Shown here piece after piece: positions 48,534-60,247 of a DNA stretch of 64,000 nt. Under the pieces are notes generated by a model. The model saw only the letters and a list, made by a program, of their open reading frames with translations, had not been told where the DNA came from and did not search any database. The stretch is from Myxococcales bacterium. GTDB taxonomy: Bacteria > Myxococcota_A > Polyangia > Palsa-1104 > JAEUJZ01. The position numbers were made by a program, and so were the translations under genes. Where the stretch lies: assembly GCA_016794465.1 (NCBI GenBank), contig JAEUKA010000036.1, forward strand, positions 186,001 through 250,000. The letters are read 5' to 3'. Each line of letters begins with the position of its first letter. Position 1 is the first letter of the stretch.

Positions 48534-49933
48534 CGAGTGGCGTTCGCCAGCACCCGCGCCAGCGTCGGTCCGACGGCATCACAGAGCAGCCCGAGCAGTG
48601 TCCTCTCATCGGGATTGGCCTGATGTTGCGGATCAACCGGCCGCAGGTAGGCGATCAAGCGCCCCTGTTTGCCCGGCGACACCACCGGATATCCCGCCGT
48701 GTCCGTCGCTGCATCCTTCGACACGTCCAGCCGCAGGGCAACGCCGAGCTGCTGTGCAAACTCGGTGATCACGCCTTCCAGCTCTGCCACCGTCTGGACC
48801 TGCTCAAGACGTGGGCCCAGCGATTCCAGCTGTGCCAGCAACATGCGAGTCCGCCGTCGCCGTGTCAGCGCCCCAAGCAGCCCCTGCGGGCCGCCGCGCA
48901 GATAGCCAAACCAGTAGCTGAGCAGCAGCGCAAAGCCGAGCGCAACCAGCAGACCTACCCGCGACCACAGCGGCCCACCAAGTAGCATCACCAGCGACAG
49001 GCCCGAGAAGACCAGACACGCCGCGTACAGCAGCAGCACCGCCCGTCGGACCGGCAGCCCTTTGAGCAGCAGCCGATGATGGACATGATCGCGATCGGCT
49101 TGCATCACCGGACGCCCCGACAGAAAGCGCCGCGAAATGGTAAGCCCGGTATCCAGCAGCGGCAGACCCAGCGCCACCACCGGAAACACCACCAACACCG
49201 CCGTCGCTGCCTTGCGCACCGACCAGATCGAGGTCGTCGCCAGCAGATACCCGAGGAACAGGCTCCCCGAGTCGCCCATGAAGATCGAGGCCGGGTTGAA
49301 GTTGTAGCGCAGAAAGCCAAGCGTCGCGCCCGCCAGCGAGCCCGCCAAAAACGCCAGCAGCACATCACCGCGCAGCAGCGCCGCGACCGTCGTTGTCCCG
49401 AGTGCAATGATCGCCACCCCTGACGCCAATCCGTCGAGCCCGTCGATCAGGTTGACGGCATTGACCACTCCAACGATCCACGCCACCGTCACCAGCGCTG
49501 ACAAAAGCTGTGAAAGCTCGATCGGCCCCGTCGGGCCATTGGTTCCCAGGACGCGCAGTCCCTGCCAATAGAGCAGCAGTGCGACGCAGATCTCGACCAG
49601 CAGCTTCGGCAGCGCGCGCAGACCCCGCAGATCGTCGACGATCCCCAGCAGCAAGATCGGCACTCCACCGAGCAAGATCGCCAGCACCGGCGAGCCTGGC
49701 TGGAACGTCGCCCGCGCCACCACACTCCCCGACCACCACAGCCCAGCGACGGCAATGTAAAACGCCACCGCGATCGCGACCCCACCGAGGCGTGGCACCT
49801 GCGACGGACGCAGCAGCTTGCGCGCCGAGAACGGATCGAGCGCCCGCAGCCACAGCGCCATCCGACCGGCCAGCGGTGTCAGAAACAGCGACAGCAGCAG
49901 CGAGAGCAGCAGCCCTAGCCCGACCGCTCGCAT
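48530..49933 (-). CDS. WecA/MraY-family polyprenyl-phosphate sugar-1-phosphate transferase
   Basis: 467 residues; the first ~330 are ~10 transmembrane helices with the family loops VPRLGGVAIA, LGIVDDLRGL, NAVNLIDGLDGLASG, FMGDSGSLFLGYLL and DRDHVHHRLLLKGLP. These are the Asp and His residues for Mg2+ and phosphate. The HHRLLLKG loop is that of WecA/TagO-type enzymes rather than MraY. The last ~130 residues are a soluble GAF-like or regulatory extension not usual in WecA. It would start a lipid-linked glycan by moving HexNAc-1-phosphate onto undecaprenyl phosphate. It overlaps the next upstream gene, a glycosyltransferase, by 19 bp, supporting one pathway. Confidence 0.9.
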   Translation of the reverse strand: MRAVGLGLLLSLLLSLFLTPLAGRMALWLRALDPFSARKLLRPSQVPRLGGVAIAVAFYIAVAGLWWSGSVVARATFQPGSPVLAILLGGVPILLLGIVDDLRGLRALPKLLVEICVALLLYWQGLRVLGTNGPTGPIELSQLLSALVTVAWIVGVVNAVNLIDGLDGLASGVAIIALGTTTVAALLRGDVLLAFLAGSLAGATLGFLRYNFNPASIFMGDSGSLFLGYLLATTSIWSVRKAATAVLVVFPVVALGLPLLDTGLTISRRFLSGRPVMQADRDHVHHRLLLKGLPVRRAVLLLYAACLVFSGLSLVMLLGGPLWSRVGLLVALGFALLLSYWFGYLRGGPQGLLGALTRRRRTRMLLAQLESLGPRLEQVQTVAELEGVITEFAQQLGVALRLDVSKDAATDTAGYPVVSPGKQGRLIAYLRPVDPQHQANPDERTLLGLLCDAVGPTLARVLANATR

Positions 49934-51222
49934 GCTCCCTCCCGCAGCACCGACTCAAGAACCCGCGCATGGGCAGCCATCGCCAGCGGACGATCGAAGC
50001 GTGTCTCGGCCAGTTGTCGGGCCAGCTGCGACATTCTTTGCCAGCGCGCCGGGTCTTGCTGAATCGCCACCAGGCCCGCAAAGAGCCCCACGCCATCGCC
50101 GTTCCGCACCGCCACGCCCAGATCGTGCTGTTGCAGCAGCGCTGGAATCCGCCCTCGATCGGGTCCGATGTACGCCAGCGGTCGCCCTGCCGCCAGCAGC
50201 CCGTAGAGCTTGCTCGGTGCCAGAAGACCCTGCATCTCTGCCTTCACCGAGATCAGACCGACATCGCCCGCTGCCAGCACCTCGCCGAGCTTTGACCGGG
50301 CCTGCGGTGGCAAGGCGTGGACATAGGGCTGCATCTTCGACGGAATACGAGCCCACAGCCGCGCTTTTTCGTCGCCATCGCCAACAAACAGCCAGTGCAG
50401 CGGTGGAACAGTCAGGTCCGCCTGCGCCTGCACCTCGAGCGCTTGCACGATGGTGTCGAAGTCGTGACCTCGCCCGTGATTCCCGGCATAGCAGACGACA
50501 AACTCGTCGTGGAGGCCCAGCTCGGCGCGCAGAGCACTTGGCAGCTTTGGCCGCAGCGTGATCTCTCGACTGTCAGCAAAGTGATCGATGACCGCGAGCT
50601 GTGACGACCGTGCGCCCGTCGTGAGCAGTCGATCCGCCATTGCTTCATCGAGCGCGATGATGCGATCAGCCGAGCGGTACAGCTGCCTCGTGAGCAGCTC
50701 GAGGCCGCGATAGCCAGGCGAGCCCGCGCGCAGAAGGCCCATCGCGTCGAGCAAGTCGGGATACACATCCTGCACCCACAACACCAGACGAGCAGCGAAC
50801 ATTCGGCGGGCCCAAAGTCCGATCACACCAATCAGCGGCGGTGTCGTTAGCGCAACCACCACATCTGGACGAGGCAACCCCCGCAGCCGAAGCAGCGCCC
50901 GCGCCACAAACTGACCATATCTCGACAGTCTTCCGACGAGACGCCCGAGCTGCTCGATCCTGGTCGGCAGCGCAGAAACCGGCGGCGGTGCGTCCTCGAC
51001 CGGAACCCGAACAATCCGCACCCCGTGGTGAACTTCGTCGAGCGGCAGCGTCCGCGTCGGCTCGGCCATTCGTCCGAGGTGAGGCTGGCGATACCGACCA
51101 CTGCCACACAGCACCGTCACGTCGTGCCCGAGTCGCGTCAGATCCTCGGCCCAGTCGGTACACAGCTGTGCCGTCGCAGCGATGTCTGGATAGTAGAACT
51201 GGTTGAGGAGCAAGATGCGCAT
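49915..51222 (-). CDS. Glycosyltransferase, GT4-like
   Basis: 435 residues. The N-terminus RILLLNQFYYPDIAATAQL is characteristic of GT4 transferases of the WbuB/WcaL type. Other landmarks are VTVLCGSGRY, VWVQDVYPDLLDAMGLL, FVVCYAGNHGRGHDFDTIVQAL, LHWLFVGDGDEKARL and LLAPSKLYGLLAAGRPLAYIG. It likely adds a second sugar onto the lipid-linked glycan started by the WecA-like enzyme it overlaps. The frame continues upstream to 51447, but the upstream part is low complexity; ATG at 51222 starts the Rossmann strand. The Shine-Dalgarno is weak. Confidence 0.9.
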   Translation of the reverse strand: MRILLLNQFYYPDIAATAQLCTDWAEDLTRLGHDVTVLCGSGRYRQPHLGRMAEPTRTLPLDEVHHGVRIVRVPVEDAPPPVSALPTRIEQLGRLVGRLSRYGQFVARALLRLRGLPRPDVVVALTTPPLIGVIGLWARRMFAARLVLWVQDVYPDLLDAMGLLRAGSPGYRGLELLTRQLYRSADRIIALDEAMADRLLTTGARSSQLAVIDHFADSREITLRPKLPSALRAELGLHDEFVVCYAGNHGRGHDFDTIVQALEVQAQADLTVPPLHWLFVGDGDEKARLWARIPSKMQPYVHALPPQARSKLGEVLAAGDVGLISVKAEMQGLLAPSKLYGLLAAGRPLAYIGPDRGRIPALLQQHDLGVAVRNGDGVGLFAGLVAIQQDPARWQRMSQLARQLAETRFDRPLAMAAHARVLESVLREGACERSG

Positions 51223-51299
51223 CGCAAAAAGAGAACTGACCTTCCCAGCGTAAGCCGAGTGCGGCGTCAGCGCAGCAAAAAAGCCGGCGTTTGCAGTCG

Positions 51300-52154
51300 C
51301 TAGCGCGGGGCCCGCTCGATGAGCCAGCGCACCGCCTGCGACTCCTCCGGTCGCACCGCGTAGCTCTCGTCGGCCTTCGCAAGCTGGAGCAGACAGCGAC
51401 TGATGCGCGCTGGAACTGCCGCTGCACCGTCGGAAACCGCCGGCCACACCTCGCCCTCCCCCGGCAGATCAGCAAAGCCAACATCCCACGGCATCACGAT
51501 CGCAATCCCTGTGCCCGCCGGATCAGCCACGAGCTTGGGCATCAGTGGATAGGGCTTTCGCGCCCGGCACGTAGTCAGCAGCGTGTCCACCAGGACGGCG
51601 GCTGTCTGCTGAGTCGGCATCGACGGTAGCTGGCCCACATCACGCAGGGTGGCAAGCGCACGCAGCCGCTCGGCTTCCAGGTCTTCAATCGTTGCCACTG
51701 TCGGTGGAGGTAGGTTGAGCTGACCGTCCAGATAGCGTCGCAGCGCTTCCCTCGGCGTCAGCCACAGCGGATCGAACACCTCGTGGCCATCAACTTTTAC
51801 GTCACCATGCCGAGCCGTCGTCCAGTCCAGCGACAACAGGTAGCAGTGCGCATCGAAGCGCTTCGGCTCTGCCGACGGAGTGATCCAGTGAGCGAAACGA
51901 ACCAAAGCAGAGACATCAGCGACGGCAAGTCCAGCTTCTTCGGCCAGCTCTCGGGCAGCGGCACAGCGACTTGGCCACTCGGGATCGGCCACAGCGTCAG
52001 CGGCATCGACGCGACCGCCAGGAAAGACATAGGCATTGGCCATGAAGCTGGCCCGCTGACTGCGCCGGACGAGCAGCACCGAAAAATCGGGTCCATCGTC
52101 GCTGAGCTGTGGTCGTAAGACCGCTGCCATGCCTGCTTTGCGAGGTTCGCTCAT
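51300..52154 (-). CDS. Nudix hydrolase, NUDT19/CoA-pyrophosphatase-like
   Basis: 284 residues. An N-terminal Nudix fold opens GMAAVLRPQ...VLLVRRSQRASFMANAYVFPGGRVDAAD, with the Nudix box split by a short insertion (GGRVD ... CAAARELAEEAGL). The later section has a DAHCYLL strand and FDPLWLTPREAL, typical of the NUDT7/NUDT19 branch that hydrolyses CoA derivatives. The long C-terminal half is of unknown function. Its ATG overlaps the thioesterase stop (4 bp, ATGA), so both could act in CoA or acyl-CoA clean-up. Confidence 0.83.
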   Translation of the reverse strand: MSEPRKAGMAAVLRPQLSDDGPDFSVLLVRRSQRASFMANAYVFPGGRVDAADAVADPEWPSRCAAARELAEEAGLAVADVSALVRFAHWITPSAEPKRFDAHCYLLSLDWTTARHGDVKVDGHEVFDPLWLTPREALRRYLDGQLNLPPPTVATIEDLEAERLRALATLRDVGQLPSMPTQQTAAVLVDTLLTTCRARKPYPLMPKLVADPAGTGIAIVMPWDVGFADLPGEGEVWPAVSDGAAAVPARISRCLLQLAKADESYAVRPEESQAVRWLIERAPR

Positions 52155-52561
52155 GCCCGGAACCGCTCGAACAGCTCACGAAGATCCGCTGGAATCTCCT
52201 GCGAGGAAAACGTGTTCATGTCGACGCAGACCGTGGTGATGGTGCAGGACACCGACAGCTTGCCGTCGCGATGCCGATAGCCGTCGTAGCGCATCACCAA
52301 CGACCGATTGGTCAGCTTGCCCACCGTCACTTCGATGTCGAGCTGATCGCCGTACCGAAGCGGTGACTTGTAGTCCGTCTCGACGTGAACGGTCGGAAAG
52401 CCAATCCGCCGCTCGTCGAGCAGCTGGACATAACTGATGCCGGCGTCGTTAAAGAAGTCCTCGAAGGCTTCGTGGAAGTAGATGAAAAACTGCGGGTAAT
52501 AGACGATCCCCGCGTGGTCGACATCCCCGAAGCGCACCTGGACGGAAGTACGGAAGCCCAT
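52151..52561 (-). CDS. 4HBT/YbgC-type hotdog thioesterase
   Basis: 136 residues. The signature is VRFGDVDHAGIVYYPQFFIYFHEAFEDFF, with the catalytic Asp/His pair near residues 13-16, then FPTVHVETDYKSPLRYGDQLDIEV. It hydrolyses acyl-CoA or 4-hydroxybenzoyl-CoA-like thioesters as a hotdog dimer. It is coupled to the downstream Nudix gene and follows yggX by 12 bp on the same strand. The acyl substrate is unknown. The Tol-Pal genes that often accompany ybgC are absent. Confidence 0.9.
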   Translation of the reverse strand: MGFRTSVQVRFGDVDHAGIVYYPQFFIYFHEAFEDFFNDAGISYVQLLDERRIGFPTVHVETDYKSPLRYGDQLDIEVTVGKLTNRSLVMRYDGYRHRDGKLSVSCTITTVCVDMNTFSSQEIPADLRELFERFRA

Positions 52562-52573
52562 CGTCGCGAAACG

Positions 52574-52852
52574 CTAGTGTTTATGTGCCGGTGCGACGAA
52601 CTCTTTGGGCAGCTCAGAGCCTTCACCGAAGAAGAACTCCTCGCAGCGCTTGTGCAAAAAGTCGAACGCCTGCTGGGTGATGAGGTCGAGTCGATACTCG
52701 TTGATGAGCATCTTCGAGTGCTCCAGCCACGTCTGCCAGCCCTGCGCCGACACCTCGCGATAGAGCCGCTCGCCAAGTGCGTCGTCGAACGGAACGAAGT
52801 CGAGTCCAGGCAGTTCCTTGCCAAGCTTGCGACAGTTGACCATGCGTGCCAT
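52574..52852 (-). CDS. yggX: YggX-type probable Fe(2+)-trafficking protein
   Basis: 92 residues, close to the family length (~90). Cys7 (MARMVNCRKLGKELPGLDF) is the conserved residue. WQTWLEHSKMLINEYRLDL and the C-terminal helix match E. coli YggX, which protects Fe-S clusters and limits oxidative DNA damage. It has a His-containing tail (PAHKH). It lies 78 bp after the CrtI gene on the same strand. Confidence 0.93.
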   Translation of the reverse strand: MARMVNCRKLGKELPGLDFVPFDDALGERLYREVSAQGWQTWLEHSKMLINEYRLDLITQQAFDFLHKRCEEFFFGEGSELPKEFVAPAHKH

Positions 52853-52930
52853 GTGCGTGTTCTCCTCGGGAATGTGCGTACGGTCCAGGGCTTGCGCCGA
52901 GCCCGTCTCGGGTGTTTGGAAGCGAGCATC

Positions 52931-54538
52931 TTAACGCGACCGCAGCGTTTGCATAGCCTGCGCGACGCCTGCGCCAACCGGAAAGCGCTTAGAAATCAGG
53001 CCAGCGACGATCTTTGCCGACAGCATGACCATTGGCACCCCAGCGCCCGGATGAGTCGATCCACCGACGCAAAACAAGTTCGCCAGGCCCGGCAGCTGAT
53101 TCGGTGGTCGTCGGAAAGCCGCCATCCGCGACGAGGCTGCGGCACCGTAGATCGCCCCTCGGCTTGACGGAAACAGTCGAGCGAAGTCCTCGGGCGTGAT
53201 CGCCGCTTCGGCCCCGACATGGCGACGATAATCAATGCCATGCCGGGTCAGCTTGTCGATGACGCGCTGCCGACAGGCCGACACCAGTGCATCGTCCCAA
53301 GCCGGTTGCTGCTTCGTCGTGCCGAGCGGTGGCAGCGCCGGAGCATTGGTCAAAAAGAACCAGCGCTGCGTCGCCTGCGCAAAGTCGGGACTGCACAAAT
53401 AGATGGTCGGGTCCGTTGGTGGGCCGTGCGCTAGCTCGTCGAACTCATGGCGGTAATCTTGGGTAAAAAAGACATTGTGATGACACAGCGGCAGCTGCTT
53501 CGCATCGTCGGCCACAGCCAGGTGCAGACACGCCGACAGCGACGGTGGCAAGTGATCGTAGCGCTGACGCAGGCGATCGGCCACACGACTGCCGTCGAGC
53601 ATTCGCTGATAGAGCTGCGACACATCACAGTTAGCGACGAACAAGTCCGCAGGCAGGCGCTCGCCCGACACCTCGGCGGCAAGGATGCGCTGGCCTTTCT
53701 TGTCGAGAACCAAGCGACTCACGTCGGCGCCATAGCGAATCCGTCCGCCCAGTCGCTCCAGCAGCTCGGCCAGCGCCGTCGCCACGCGGTACATTCCACC
53801 CGCGATGGAGTAGACGCCAAAGCCCTGCTCGACGTGAGGAATCACCGCCAGCGTCCCCGGCGCCACGAACGGATCGGCCCCCGAATAGGTGGCGTAGCGC
53901 GCAAACAACATCCGCAGCCGCTCGTCGGAAAAGAAGCGACTCAGCGCCTGCCACAGTGTCCGCCGCGCATCAATCCGCCACAGCCCGATCGCGTCGGAAA
54001 GCCGGTTCTGCAGCAGCAGTCCAAGCGGGTTGGTGGGAATCGGACTGAGCAGAAAGGGTCGCTCGACGGCTTGATAGATGCGCGCGGCGTGGCGACGGAA
54101 GCGCCCGTACTCAGCGGCGGCGTTGGCACCAATCACGCGACGAATCTCGTCTGCCGAGCGCGCCCATGCGGCCTCGCTGGGATTTCGTCCGTCGGGCGGC
54201 TCGTCATTGAACAAGTCAAGCTGCGTTCCGTCGGCAAAAAAATGTCGGCACAGCGGCTCGAGCGGCGTCAGCCGGATCAAGTCCGACCGAATCACTCCCG
54301 CCGAGGCACACAGCTCATCGAGCACCCACGGCAGCGTCAGCACACTCGGGCCAGCGTCGAACGGCTTTCCCCCGACGAGCACCTGTCGCATCTTGCCGCC
54401 CGGAGTCGCCGCCCGCTCCAGCACCGTGACGCCGTAGCCAAGTGTCCGCAGTCGAATCGCCGCGCTGAGTCCTCCGATGCCACCGCCGATGACGATGACC
54501 TCGGGCGCCGCCGTACGTTTGGTGAGAGCCGTGGACAT
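52931..54538 (-). CDS. CrtI-family phytoene desaturase-like FAD oxidoreductase
   Basis: 535 residues. The FAD motif is GGGIGGLSAAIRLRTLGYGVTVLERAATPGGKM. The C-terminal signature GGSTHPGAGVPMVMLSAK is the carotenoid-desaturase hallmark. Middle landmarks are FDAGPSVLTLP, GMYRVATALAEL and FVANCDVSQLYQRML. Family members desaturate, isomerise or oxidise carotenoids (CrtI, CrtD, CrtN types); which reaction is not decidable here. No phytoene synthase (crtB) is in the window. It is 19 bp after the P450 gene on the same strand, suggesting a joint pathway. Confidence 0.88.
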   Translation of the reverse strand: MSTALTKRTAAPEVIVIGGGIGGLSAAIRLRTLGYGVTVLERAATPGGKMRQVLVGGKPFDAGPSVLTLPWVLDELCASAGVIRSDLIRLTPLEPLCRHFFADGTQLDLFNDEPPDGRNPSEAAWARSADEIRRVIGANAAAEYGRFRRHAARIYQAVERPFLLSPIPTNPLGLLLQNRLSDAIGLWRIDARRTLWQALSRFFSDERLRMLFARYATYSGADPFVAPGTLAVIPHVEQGFGVYSIAGGMYRVATALAELLERLGGRIRYGADVSRLVLDKKGQRILAAEVSGERLPADLFVANCDVSQLYQRMLDGSRVADRLRQRYDHLPPSLSACLHLAVADDAKQLPLCHHNVFFTQDYRHEFDELAHGPPTDPTIYLCSPDFAQATQRWFFLTNAPALPPLGTTKQQPAWDDALVSACRQRVIDKLTRHGIDYRRHVGAEAAITPEDFARLFPSSRGAIYGAAASSRMAAFRRPPNQLPGLANLFCVGGSTHPGAGVPMVMLSAKIVAGLISKRFPVGAGVAQAMQTLRSR

Positions 54539-54557
54539 GACAGGGCTTCGATGCCGG

Positions 54558-55904
54558 CTACTCAGCGCCGTGATGCAGCGTCAGCGTGCCGAAATAGCCA
54601 TCTTTGCGCTGCATGGTTGGATTGAAGAACATCTTGTCGGACTTTTGCGGCCCGAACTGCACATCGAAGCGCAGCAGCAGCGTCGCCAGGAGCAGCCGCA
54701 TCTCGAGCAGCGCAAAGCGCTTGCCAATGCACGGACGATGCCCGCCCCCAAAGCCAAGCAGCGAGTACGGCTTCGGCTTCTTTTGCCAAAACCGCAGCGG
54801 ATCGAAGCGCAGCGGGTCCGCGAACACCTCCGGGTCACGACCGCTGAAGTAGGCGCTGTAGGTCACCCGGTCGCCCTTGCGGATGGTGTAGCCGGCGATC
54901 TCGATGTCGCGCAGCACTCCGCGCACGGCGAACGTCAGCGGCGGAAACAGCCGCTCCGTCTCCGTCAGCACCGCGTCGAGATATGGCGTCTCGGGAAGCT
55001 GCCCCGCCAGCACCGAATCCAGCGGAATCCCGGCCAGCTCTTGCCGCAGTCGCAGATACACCTGCGGATGGTCCCCAAGCGCCGCCAGCACCGACGTGAG
55101 CATGCTCGCCGTGGTGTCATAGCCGGCAAACAGAAACGCGAGCAGCTCTGCCACCAGCGCCTCGTCGGTCAGTCGCTCGCCATCTTCCCCTTCCGCGCCC
55201 ATGAGCTGCGCCAGAAACGTCGGTGGCTCCGCTTCCCCCCGACGATACACCGCCAGCCGCGACTCGAGGTAGGACACCAGCCGCTGACGGGCTCGACTCG
55301 CCCGATAAAACGGCAGCCCCGGAATCCGCAGGTGAATCAGCGAAAACAGCCCCAGGCCCAGATCCTCGAACCAGTGCAAAAGCTGCGGCAGCGACTCGGA
55401 CTCGGCCCCAAACAGCAGCGCCGCCACGACATGAAACGTCACCTGCTTGACCAGCGCCGCCAGATCGACCGGCGTCCCCAGCGGCAGCGCGTCGAGGTAG
55501 TGCTTCACGATCTTCGCCATCGCCGGCAGATACAGGTCATCGAGCTTGGCCTGAAACGCCGGAATGAGCAGCCGATGCCGTCGCCGATGCGCACCTTCCC
55601 GCCCCAGCGCCGGCTGATCGTCGGTCAGAAACAGGATGTCGCGACCGAACAGCGGCTCCATCGAAAAGCTGTAGCCCTCTTGCCACGAGAAGTCGTCGCG
55701 ATACGCCGGCGCCAAGACCCGCTCGTTGTGAGCCATTCCCAGCAGCCACACCATATCGCGCAGCCCGCCCTTGGCCACCGTCCTCGACCGCCAGATGCGA
55801 CCGTGACGCGCCGTCAGTTCCATGATCGGTCCGCGCGGGTCCGACAGGATCTTGGGCGCCAGGAGCATGTTTTGAAACTCCGAGGGGCCAGGGGCAAGCG
55901 GCAT
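54558..55904 (-). CDS. Cytochrome P450
   Basis: 448 residues from the ATG at 55904. Helix I is AGYDTTAS (260-267), the ExxR pair is ETER (315-318), and the haem loop FGGGHRPCIGKRF gives Cys392. The N-terminus PLAPGPSEFQNM and the absence of a membrane anchor fit a soluble class I bacterial P450. Redox partners are not adjacent. It precedes the CrtI-type gene by 19 bp, so a carotenoid or terpenoid hydroxylation is a reasonable guess (compare CYP175-type carotene hydroxylases); fatty acid or polyketide oxidation are alternatives. An extension of the frame to 55952 lacks support. Confidence 0.9.
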   Translation of the reverse strand: MPLAPGPSEFQNMLLAPKILSDPRGPIMELTARHGRIWRSRTVAKGGLRDMVWLLGMAHNERVLAPAYRDDFSWQEGYSFSMEPLFGRDILFLTDDQPALGREGAHRRRHRLLIPAFQAKLDDLYLPAMAKIVKHYLDALPLGTPVDLAALVKQVTFHVVAALLFGAESESLPQLLHWFEDLGLGLFSLIHLRIPGLPFYRASRARQRLVSYLESRLAVYRRGEAEPPTFLAQLMGAEGEDGERLTDEALVAELLAFLFAGYDTTASMLTSVLAALGDHPQVYLRLRQELAGIPLDSVLAGQLPETPYLDAVLTETERLFPPLTFAVRGVLRDIEIAGYTIRKGDRVTYSAYFSGRDPEVFADPLRFDPLRFWQKKPKPYSLLGFGGGHRPCIGKRFALLEMRLLLATLLLRFDVQFGPQKSDKMFFNPTMQRKDGYFGTLTLHHGAE

Positions 55905-56035
55905 GGCGCGCACGGTAACACCTTTTTCCGGCGACCGACGGCACACCCGCAACGATCGCAGCGGCGGGGAAGCGAAACTTGACCGCTAGGTACGCTTGGG
56001 TAACCTCCTGTCCTACATGTGGGCAGGACAGGATC

Positions 56036-58879
<2,844 letters not shown>

Positions 58880-58898
58880 CCGCCCCGACTTCGCTTCA

Positions 58899-59037
58899 TC
58901 GGGGTCAAGACCCCAAAACCGCCCAGTCCACTTCGCCAGTTCGGGGTCAACACCCCAAATCAGCCCAGTCCACTTCACCCTTTCGGGGTCAAGACCCCAA
59001 ATCAGCCCAGTCCACTTCACCCTTTCGGGGTCGCGAC
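58899..59037. repeat. 42-bp tandem repeat with embedded GGGGTCAAGACCCC hairpins
   Basis: Three full 42-bp units start at 58899, 58941 and 58983, plus a partial fourth at 59025; a degenerate partial unit precedes them. Units 1 and 3 contain the perfect stem GGGGTC-AA-GACCCC; unit 2 has one mismatch; the last partial unit carries GGTCGCGACC. The remainder of each unit is CCCAGTCCACTTC(A/G)CC-like. They fill the gap between the ftsK stop (58879, +) and the dsbA-fusion stop (59038, -). Both strands stay open because the period is 14 codons. This is probably a bidirectional terminator array or an unstable satellite. Confidence 0.85.
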
Positions 59038-60240
59038 CTACTTGCGGGCCTTGGCCAGCTCTTCATCGATGATCTGGCGGTAGGTTTCGAGCGGCTGCGC
59101 GCCTTTCACCTGCCGCCCGTTGAGGAACATCACCGGCACCCCGCGCACCCCGTGCTGACTGGCGGTTGAGATGTCGCCCACGATGGTGCTCTGCGCCTCT
59201 GGACTGAGCAGACAGCGCGCAAACGCCGCCAGATCGAGTCCCAGCTCTCGCGCCAGCGGAGTGTGATCGTCGTCCTCTGCCGCGCCCCCGAACAGCTTGT
59301 GCGCCATCTCGAAGAACTTGCCCTGCTGACCCGCGCAGTAGGCAGTCCGCGCCGCCGCACAGGCATGGTCATGAAACTTTCGCTTCACCAGCGGATTGCA
59401 GGCTTCATCGAGCGGAAAGTGACGGAACACCACCCGCAGCTGACCGGGATACAGCGCTTGCAGCTGCTCAACCAGCACGGACGCTTTCTGGCAGTACGGA
59501 CACTCGAAGTCACTGACCTCGACCAGCGTAACCGGCGCACCTCTCGGACCTTGGGACGGCGCCGAGGGAATGTCGAGCGGTGGCAGCCCCGGCTTGTCCG
59601 GCAGCGCCTGCGCATGCTTGGCCGCCAAGGTCGCCGCCAGCTGAGCCGCCGTCCGCTGACTCTGCAAGACATGCCGAATCGCCAGCATCGACCCGAGCGC
59701 GCCACTCAGCCCGCCGATCAGCAGCAGCACCACTGCCGGACTGCGCAGCGCTTCAGCGATCCGAACCGACCGCAGCTCGCGCAGGGCCGAACGCCCACCG
59801 GGAAGCAGGATCAATAGGAGTGCCGCACTCACGACATACAGCCCCACGCAGAACAGACACAGCGCGTGAATCACCAGCGCTGACAGGGCAAACAGACCGA
59901 GCGAGATCACGGCCCCCTTCCCCGCCAGCAGCAGCAGCAGTCCGTGCAGGCGACTCCGCAACGACTCCCGCAGCATTCCCAGCAGCGAAAGGAGTCCCGC
60001 AAAGACATAAAACAGCGCTCCGAGGTGCGACAGCGGAATGCCAAACAGCTCGGAATACTGACCGCTGCTGACCAGATCGCAGTTCCACGCGCCGCCAAAG
60101 TTACATCCGGAGGGAGCGCCGGTGGTCACGACCGCAAAGTGCTGAAACGTCAGCCGCAGCGCCAGCAGGAGTCCCAGCAAAGACAGCAGCGCAGCGAGGG
60201 GAAGCTGCCAGCGCCGAGGCGTCTTGGGGGACTCCGTCAT
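59038..60240 (-). CDS. VKOR-DsbA fusion (disulfide-bond formation enzyme)
   Basis: 400 residues. Residues ~12-190 are a vitamin K epoxide reductase-type four-helix membrane domain with the loop pair Cys46/Cys54 (SGCNFGGAWNCDLV) and the active CxxC Cys128/Cys131 (ALCLFC). Residues ~215-400 are a DsbA-like thioredoxin domain with CPYC (Cys247/Cys250) and a cis-Pro in GVPVMFLNG. The fusion would oxidise extracytoplasmic thiols and recycle electrons to quinone in one protein, replacing DsbB. It follows sdhB by 7 bp on the same strand, so it may be co-expressed with the sdh operon. Its stop abuts the 42-bp repeat. Confidence 0.9.
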   Translation of the reverse strand: MTESPKTPRRWQLPLAALLSLLGLLLALRLTFQHFAVVTTGAPSGCNFGGAWNCDLVSSGQYSELFGIPLSHLGALFYVFAGLLSLLGMLRESLRSRLHGLLLLLAGKGAVISLGLFALSALVIHALCLFCVGLYVVSAALLLILLPGGRSALRELRSVRIAEALRSPAVVLLLIGGLSGALGSMLAIRHVLQSQRTAAQLAATLAAKHAQALPDKPGLPPLDIPSAPSQGPRGAPVTLVEVSDFECPYCQKASVLVEQLQALYPGQLRVVFRHFPLDEACNPLVKRKFHDHACAAARTAYCAGQQGKFFEMAHKLFGGAAEDDDHTPLARELGLDLAAFARCLLSPEAQSTIVGDISTASQHGVRGVPVMFLNGRQVKGAQPLETYRQIIDEELAKARK

Positions 60241-60247
60241 GTCCGAC

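Noticed and set aside
58899..59037. CRISPR array
   Set aside because: The units are contiguous 42-bp repeats with no unique spacers and no cas genes nearby.
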